A program made the position numbers and the translations under genes. From Thermodesulfobacteriota bacterium (GTDB lineage Bacteria; Desulfobacterota; DSM-4660; Desulfatiglandales; HGW-15): 10,037 nt of DNA. Location of the stretch: contig JALOPA010000020.1 in the NCBI GenBank assembly GCA_025454125.1, positions 1 to 10,037 of the forward strand, written 5' to 3'. The notes below the pieces were generated by a model. The model searched no databases and was not told where the DNA came from. It saw only the letters and a program-made list of their open reading frames with translations. Numbering within the stretch: the stretch's first letter is position 1; every line of letters starts with the position of its first letter. This document shows positions 5,761 to 10,037 of this stretch, piece after piece.

Positions 5761-6951
5761 ATGGATGTATTCAAGAACATCACGATTTTGTCTTTGGAAC
5801 AAGCCACGGTCCTGCCCTATCTGACCTTCAGACTGGCCCAGGACGGGATGCAGGTCTACAGGCTGGAACACCCTGTCTACGGGGACCCCAACCGACTGAT
5901 CGGAGATAACGTCCTGAGCGAAGATCGCATGAATGCCTATTTCCTGTGCATCAACGCGGGCAAGAAAGCGCTCAGCCTCGACCTGGCGGATCCGGAAGGC
6001 CAGAAGATCTTTCACGGCCTGATCAAGAAACTCAAAATCGACGTTTTTGCGACGAACCAGCTTCCCAGAAACTACAAGAAGCTGGGCATCGATTATGAAT
6101 CCATGAAAGCGTTGAAGCCCGACATCATCTGGCTGGGGATGACCGGATTCGGGCCGGACAGCAACGAGGCGGCCTATGACCCGATCCTCCAGGCCAGATC
6201 GGGTCTCATGGAAGTGACCGGCGAAGCCAAAGGCGACCCCCAGGTGATCGGCATTCCTCTGCCGGACATGGGGACCAGCGTCCACGGCTACGGCGAGCTT
6301 ATGAAAGCGCTCTTCAAGCGACAGGCGACGGGCGAAGGCTCCTGCATCAACCTCTCCATGTTCGAATCTTCCGTGTCCTGGCTGACCGTGCCCATCACCA
6401 TGACCTCCACGTTCAAGAAGAAGATCACCCGAAGAGGCAACACCCACGAGTTCTTCTGCCCCGTCTCCGTCTACAAGACCAAAGACGGCTTTGCCTACGT
6501 GGCGGTGGGCAACGACCGGCAGTGGAAGTCCCTGGTGAGCGAGCCCATGTTCAAGTCCCTGGACAAGCCGGAGTACGAGAAGAACGCAGGAAGGATCAAG
6601 GACGTGGAGAACCTCAACAAGGCGATCAATGACATTACGGAACAGCACACAACGGAGGAGCTGATCGCGCTGTTCAATCGCATTACCCTTCCCATCAGCA
6701 AGATCAAGACCATCCCGGAAGTGATCACAGATCCCCTGGTAGAGCGGAGGCTCATTTACTCCACGGATCCGAAGACGGGGATGAAGCTCACCCTGGCTCC
6801 GCCCCCAACCCTGACGCCCTACTTGGAGGAAATCCATCGGCAGATGACGTTCCCTCCCCGCTTTGGAGAGCAAAACCAGGAGATCTACGGGAAACTGCTC
6901 GGCTATTCTGACGCGGACCTGGCCCGGCTCAAGGAGAAGAAGGTCATCTAG
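5761..6951 (+). CDS. Class III (CaiB/BaiF family) CoA-transferase
   Basis: A 396-residue enzyme, normal length for the family, which moves CoA from an acyl-CoA donor to a carboxylic acid through aspartyl-anhydride and aspartyl-thioester intermediates. The proposed nucleophile is D169 in IGIPLPDMGTSVHG (163-176), at the place where formyl-CoA transferase has its catalytic Asp169. Other family marks are NAGKKALSLDLADPEG (65-80), the DVFATNQLP region (94-102), GMTGFGP (126-132) and YDPILQARSGLM (139-150). The N-terminus (LSLEQATVLPYLTFRLAQDG) departs from the common LAGP...LADLGADVIKVE pattern, which suggests a less-studied subgroup. It is first in an operon with etfB (20 nt gap), etfA and an acyl-CoA dehydrogenase, so it probably activates the acid that the dehydrogenase then processes. 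Substrate candidates by analogy include branched, dicarboxylic or aromatic acids, as with BbsEF or CaiB, but nothing in the sequence settles this. Confidence 0.92.
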   Translation: MDVFKNITILSLEQATVLPYLTFRLAQDGMQVYRLEHPVYGDPNRLIGDNVLSEDRMNAYFLCINAGKKALSLDLADPEGQKIFHGLIKKLKIDVFATNQLPRNYKKLGIDYESMKALKPDIIWLGMTGFGPDSNEAAYDPILQARSGLMEVTGEAKGDPQVIGIPLPDMGTSVHGYGELMKALFKRQATGEGSCINLSMFESSVSWLTVPITMTSTFKKKITRRGNTHEFFCPVSVYKTKDGFAYVAVGNDRQWKSLVSEPMFKSLDKPEYEKNAGRIKDVENLNKAINDITEQHTTEELIALFNRITLPISKIKTIPEVITDPLVERRLIYSTDPKTGMKLTLAPPPTLTPYLEEIHRQMTFPPRFGEQNQEIYGKLLGYSDADLARLKEKKVI

Positions 6952-6971
6952 CTCTCGGAGGAGAAAAAGGG

Positions 6972-7763
6972 ATGAAGATCATCGTACTTGTCAAACAGGT
7001 TCCCAACACGACGGAAGTCAAGCTGGATCCCAAAACCGGGAACCTGATCAGGGAAGGAATTGAAAGCATCATCAATCCGGACGATCGGCACGCGCTGGAA
7101 GCCGCGGTGCACTTGAAGGAGACGGCAAAAGCGAAGGTCACCGTCCTTTCCATGGGGCCTCCTCAGGCTATTGACGCGGTGTCCGAAGCCATGGGCATGG
7201 GCGCGGACGAGGGAATCCTTTTGTCGGACCGGGCCTTTGCCGGTGCAGACACGTGGGCGACGTCCTCCACCCTGGGCAAGGCTGTTGAAGCGATCGGCGG
7301 CTATGATCTGGTCCTGTGCGGCCGCCAGGCCATTGACGGGGACACGGCGCAAATCGGTCCCCAGGTGGCGGACTATCTCAAGGTGCCGCAGGTGACCTAT
7401 GTGATCGGCATTGAGGAAATCCGAGAGAAAAGCCTCGTGGTGAAGCGGCGGCTGGAGGACGGGTTTGAGAGGGTGGAGTGTGAGCTGCCGGCTCTCCTGA
7501 CCATCATCGGCGAGATGAACAGCCCCCGATATCCGCTGGTGAGCCGCCTGATCGATGCGTGCAGGGAAAAGGCTCCCATTAAGGTCTGGAATGCGGCAGA
7601 CATCGGCGTTCAAACCCGGGACGTGGGTCTGGAGGGATCCCTCACCCACGTGATCAAGACCTTTGCCCCCAAGCTTCAGAGGCAGACGGAGATGATCCCG
7701 GGGGATGCGAAGACGGCCGTAAAAGCCCTTGCCGGCAAAATGAAGGAAAAGAAATTGCTGTGA
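6972..7763 (+). CDS. etfB: Electron transfer flavoprotein beta subunit, bifurcating type
   Basis: A 263-residue EtfB that forms a heterodimer with the EtfA encoded next. The start MKIIVLVKQVPNTTEVKLDP and the region INPDDRHALEAAVHLKE (34-50) are diagnostic for EtfB. The flavin/nucleotide motif reads CGRQAIDGDTAQIGPQVA (116-133). In ordinary mitochondrial-type EtfB the site binds AMP and has a different pattern (G-K-Q-A-I-D-D-D-C-N-Q); the DGDTAQ(V/I)GP form is typical of EtfB subunits that bind a second, bifurcating FAD, as in Acidaminococcus or clostridial Bcd/Etf and caffeyl-CoA reductase. The protein is therefore likely part of a complex linking NADH, an acyl-CoA dehydrogenase and ferredoxin or flavodoxin. 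GGAGGAG (6957-6963) lies 8 nt before the ATG. The gap of 47 nt to etfA contains an AT-rich stretch with GGAATT repeats but no terminator. Confidence 0.96.
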   Translation: MKIIVLVKQVPNTTEVKLDPKTGNLIREGIESIINPDDRHALEAAVHLKETAKAKVTVLSMGPPQAIDAVSEAMGMGADEGILLSDRAFAGADTWATSSTLGKAVEAIGGYDLVLCGRQAIDGDTAQIGPQVADYLKVPQVTYVIGIEEIREKSLVVKRRLEDGFERVECELPALLTIIGEMNSPRYPLVSRLIDACREKAPIKVWNAADIGVQTRDVGLEGSLTHVIKTFAPKLQRQTEMIPGDAKTAVKALAGKMKEKKLL

Positions 7764-7810
7764 AATTTCGGAATTCTGGAATTGCGAATTGAGGAAGAGG
7801 AGACCGATCA

Positions 7811-8992
7811 ATGACAGTTTGGGTGGAAGTGGATCTTTGCAGCGGTTGCAAGCGGTGTGTGAGAGCGTGTCCCTACGGCGCGATCGAGATGAAGGAGGGG
7901 AAAGCCCAGGTGCAGGACCGGTGCACCTCGTGCGGGGCCTGCCTTCAGGTGTGCAAGGAAAAAGCCATGCAGACCGACGCAAAGCCCAGAGAGATCCCTG
8001 ATTTCAGCGACAGGAAAGGGGTTTGGGTTTTCGCCGAACAAAGGGAGGGCCAGCTCAACAAGGTCTCCCTGGAGCTCCTCGGCAAAGCCCAGGAACTGGC
8101 GGCGGCTCTGAGCCAGAGCGTGTCCGCCGCGCTTCTGGGCGACGGGGTTGCAGGACTTGCCGAGACGCTCATCGGGTACGGTGCCGAGACGGTTTATCTG
8201 GTGGAGCACAAGGCCCTGAAGGATTTCCGGACCAGCGCCTATACCCAGGCGCTTGAGGAACTGGTGAGGCAATACAAGCCCAACATCCTGCTCATGGGCG
8301 CGACCCACCTGGGCAGGGACCTGGCCCCGAGGGTTTCCCGGCGCGTGGAAGTGGGGCTCACGGCGGACTGCACCGAGCTTAGCATCGACCCCACAGAGGG
8401 TATTCTTCTGCAGACCCGGCCGGCGTTTGGGGGCAATGTGATGGCCACCATCGCCAACCGGTACTCCCGGCCGCAGATGGCGACCGTGCGCCCGGGCGTG
8501 ATGGAGGCAGTCAAGAAGCCCGGCGCAAAGGGAACCGTGATCAAACACGAGGCGTCCCTCAGAGAGGAAGAGATCGGTACAAGGGTTCTCGAACTGGTGC
8601 GAGAAAAGAAAAAGAAGGCCAACCTGTCCGAGGCAAAGGTGATCGTCGCCGGCGGTCGTGGAGTGGGTGATGCCTCCGGGTTCAGGATCCTGGAAGATCT
8701 GGCAGCGGTCCTGGGCGGAGAGGTGGCAGGGACCCGGGTGGCCGTGGAAGAGGGTTGGATTCCTGCGGACCGGCAGGTGGGTCAGACCGGGCAGTCGGTT
8801 CGGCCGGAGCTCTATGTCGCCTGCGGGATTTCCGGTGCGATTCAGCACCGAGCCGGAATGATGAACTCCAGGTACATTATCGCCGTGAACAAAGATCCCA
8901 GAGCCCCGATTTTTCAGGTGGCGGACTGGGGGATTGTGGGAGATGTGCATGAAGTCGTCCCGGAAATGATCCAGCAGTTCAAGAAAGGGTAA
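7811..8992 (+). CDS. etfA: Electron transfer flavoprotein alpha subunit with N-terminal 2x[4Fe-4S] domain
   Basis: A 393-residue EtfA, longer than the usual 310-330 because residues 1 to about 55 form a ferredoxin domain. Its two cluster motifs are C10-C13-C16-C20-P and C38-C41-C44-C48. The Etf part has the family marks ATHLGRDLAPRVSRR (164-178), GLTADCTEL (182-190), RPAFGGNVMATI (203-214) and the C-terminal FAD domain with VIVAGGRGVG (277-286) and GQTGQSVRPELYVACGISGA (324-343). Such fusions are known in caffeyl-CoA reductase (CarE), in lactate dehydrogenase-Etf (LctC) and in acryloyl-CoA reductase-type systems, where the clusters pass electrons to or from ferredoxin. AGAGGAG (7796-7802) lies 8 nt before the ATG. 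With bifurcating-type EtfB and the downstream dehydrogenase it probably makes a soluble complex; in a syntroph it may run in the confurcating direction, using NAD and ferredoxin as acceptors. Confidence 0.96.
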   Translation: MTVWVEVDLCSGCKRCVRACPYGAIEMKEGKAQVQDRCTSCGACLQVCKEKAMQTDAKPREIPDFSDRKGVWVFAEQREGQLNKVSLELLGKAQELAAALSQSVSAALLGDGVAGLAETLIGYGAETVYLVEHKALKDFRTSAYTQALEELVRQYKPNILLMGATHLGRDLAPRVSRRVEVGLTADCTELSIDPTEGILLQTRPAFGGNVMATIANRYSRPQMATVRPGVMEAVKKPGAKGTVIKHEASLREEEIGTRVLELVREKKKKANLSEAKVIVAGGRGVGDASGFRILEDLAAVLGGEVAGTRVAVEEGWIPADRQVGQTGQSVRPELYVACGISGAIQHRAGMMNSRYIIAVNKDPRAPIFQVADWGIVGDVHEVVPEMIQQFKKG

Positions 8993-9041
8993 CCGGTTGC
9001 CACATGTGCCAGGCTTCATTCCCCGTGGCCTGAGGCGAGGG

Positions 9042-9131
9042 CGTCATACCGGCGGAAGCCGGTATCCAGAAAACCCGAGTGGATTCCCCCGTATCAGGTA
9101 CGGGGCAGGCTGTGTCAAGAACGGAATGACG
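9042..9131. repeat. REP/BIME-like paired-hairpin element inside the operon
   Basis: The 90-bp block begins CGTCAT (9042-9047) and ends ATGACG (9126-9131), an inverted pair. Inside are two perfect hairpins: ATACCGGC-GGAA-GCCGGTAT (9046-9065) and CCCCGTA-TCAGG-TACGGGG (9087-9105), plus ATCCAG and GGATTCC words. This is the architecture of the widespread GTCATTCC...GGAATGAC intergenic elements of proteobacteria, here partly degenerate. It lies between etfA and the dehydrogenase gene, where it could stabilise the upstream mRNA or reduce readthrough. Confidence 0.75.
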
Positions 9132-9151
9132 ATGCTGTAGAGAGGAGGATG

Positions 9152-9171
9152 CCCTGCTGCTTGGGGCAGGG
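9152..9171 (+). repeat. Small hairpin in the etfA-dehydrogenase gap
   Basis: CCCTGC (9152-9157) pairs with GCAGGG (9166-9171) around an 8-nt loop. No T-run follows, so it is not a classical terminator. Confidence 0.4.
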
Positions 9172-9184
9172 TGCGTAGACGTTT

Positions 9185-9203
9185 TGAGCCCGGTCCGGGC
9201 TCA
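9185..9203. repeat. 19-bp palindrome upstream of the acyl-CoA dehydrogenase gene
   Basis: TGAGCCCGG-T-CCGGGCTCA is a perfect 9-bp inverted repeat with one central base, 48 bases before the dehydrogenase ATG. It is too tight to fold into a normal RNA hairpin at full length and could be a protein binding site. No convincing promoter was found between it and the gene. Confidence 0.6.
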
Positions 9204-9250
9204 GATGGAGTTTGATTGCGGCCATAGGCCTGCACTAGAGGAGATATGAG

Positions 9251-10037
9251 ATGAGGTCGAATGCGGAGCAGCTGATTAGAAAGACGATGGCCAATTTCGT
9301 GGACACGGAGCTGGTTCCCAAGGCTCAGGAGATCGACGAAAAGGGTGAATTCCCCATGGAGATCTTCCAGGAGATGGGGAAGATGGGCGTGTTCGGAATC
9401 CGGTACCCCAAGGACAAGGGGGGATCCGGCGGAAACACAACCCTCTACTGCATCATCTGTGAAGAGGTGGCCCGGGGCCTGGTGAGCGCAGCGGCCACCA
9501 CCGCCATGCAGTGCCTGATGGGCACCAACTTCCTCTTCCATTTCGGAACCCCTGAAATGCATGACAAGTATTTCTTGCCGGCCATGAGGGGAGAAAAAAT
9601 CGGTTGCTTCTGCCTCACGGAGCCGGAAGCCGGAGGAGATCTGGGGAGCGTAAGCACCCTGGCCACCAAGACCTCGGACGGCTATGTCCTGAATGGGCTC
9701 AAAACCTGGGTGACCAATGGGCCTATCGCCTCCTTCTTCACCGTTTTGTGCCAAACCGATCCTGTCAAGAAATTGAGGGGGCTCAATTTCTTCTTTGTTC
9801 CGAGAGAGACCCCCGGGGTTTCCGTGAGCAAACCGTTCAATCTGCTGGGAACACGGACAACGAAAATTTGCGAGCTCTCCCTGACCGGGGTCAAGCTTCC
9901 GCCTGAGTACCGGCTGTGCCCGGAAGGTCAAGGCACGGACAACCTGCTATCCATCCTTGCCGAGATCCGAAGTATGACAGCCGCGCTGGCCATCGGGCTC
10001 GTGCGGGCAGCGCTTCATGACTGCATCCAGTATGCCC
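9251..10037 (+). CDS. Acyl-CoA dehydrogenase, N-terminal part (cut by window edge)
   Basis: The reading frame is open to the end, giving 262 of an expected 380 or so residues. The family oxidises acyl-CoA to 2,3-enoyl-CoA with FAD and hands electrons to Etf. Visible marks are the N-terminal helical domain (FVDTELVPKAQEID, 16-29), GIRYPKDKGGSGG (49-61), the FAD/substrate motif CLTEPEAGGDLGS (121-133, with Gly where Ser is usual in AGSD), NGLKTWVTNG (148-157) and the beta-domain end LLGTRTTKICELSLTGVKLP (198-217). The C-terminal domain starts near 230; the catalytic base normally near residue 365-376 lies beyond the window, so activity and substrate class cannot be judged. AGAGGAG (9237-9243) lies 7 nt before the ATG; an ATG at 9246 meets a stop at once. 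It is the probable partner of the EtfAB pair upstream despite the 258-base gap. Confidence 0.94.
   Translation, partial: MRSNAEQLIRKTMANFVDTELVPKAQEIDEKGEFPMEIFQEMGKMGVFGIRYPKDKGGSGGNTTLYCIICEEVARGLVSAAATTAMQCLMGTNFLFHFGTPEMHDKYFLPAMRGEKIGCFCLTEPEAGGDLGSVSTLATKTSDGYVLNGLKTWVTNGPIASFFTVLCQTDPVKKLRGLNFFFVPRETPGVSVSKPFNLLGTRTTKICELSLTGVKLPPEYRLCPEGQGTDNLLSILAEIRSMTAALAIGLVRAALHDCIQYA

Noticed and set aside
5731..6873. Minus-strand reading frame of 380 codons
   Set aside because: It is antisense to the CoA-transferase; His/Arg-rich shadow sequence.
9001..9008. CACATGTG palindrome after etfA
   Set aside because: An isolated 8-bp palindrome is expected by chance.
7808..9019. Minus-strand reading frame of 403 codons
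   Set aside because: It is antisense to etfA, which is certain from its motifs.

Overview
The window looks like chromosomal DNA of an anaerobic, GC-rich member of the former Deltaproteobacteria (Desulfobacterota), probably a sulfate reducer or a syntrophic fatty- or aromatic-acid degrader. This rests on three things: a periplasmic four-heme c3-type cytochrome, an 8Fe ferredoxin very like Desulfovibrio africanus ferredoxin III, and an acyl-CoA oxidation operon whose electron-transfer flavoprotein has a built-in ferredoxin domain. The placement is an inference from protein families; no rRNA or phylogenetic marker alignment was possible.

Layout. Positions 1-400 hold a small 2x[4Fe-4S] ferredoxin gene with a strong hairpin-plus-T-run terminator. 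Converging on that terminator from the right is a c3-type cytochrome gene with its own good promoter. Next on the minus strand is a stand-alone elongation factor G whose domain IV loop departs from the canonical sequence, so it is likely a specialised paralog rather than the str-operon copy. After an octamer-phased inverted repeat comes a minus-strand MFS transporter. A short REP-like palindromic element separates it from a plus-strand mltG (endolytic murein transglycosylase).

From about 5610 to the right edge lies the most coherent unit, a plus-strand operon: class III CoA-transferase, etfB, ferredoxin-fused etfA, and an acyl-CoA dehydrogenase cut by the window edge. A sigma70-like promoter whose -10 box lies inside a perfect 7-1-7 dyad (TGTATAC-A-GTATACA) precedes it, suggesting repression by a dedicated regulator. 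In the likely scheme the CoA-transferase activates a carboxylic acid, the dehydrogenase oxidises (or reduces) the acyl-CoA, and the EtfAB pair couples this to NAD and ferredoxin by electron bifurcation or confurcation. The free ferredoxin and the cytochrome c3 at the left end could belong to the same redox network, but they are not in the operon.

Three intergenic palindromic elements (3082-3187, 4440-4506, 9042-9131) are of the dispersed-repeat kind. No tRNA, rRNA, CRISPR array, transposase or phage gene was seen. There is no gene-free stretch over 300 bases; the longest is 8993-9250, which is filled by palindromes. All protein families present are known ones; the most interesting points are the Etf operon with its operator, the unusual EF-G, and the octamer repeat.
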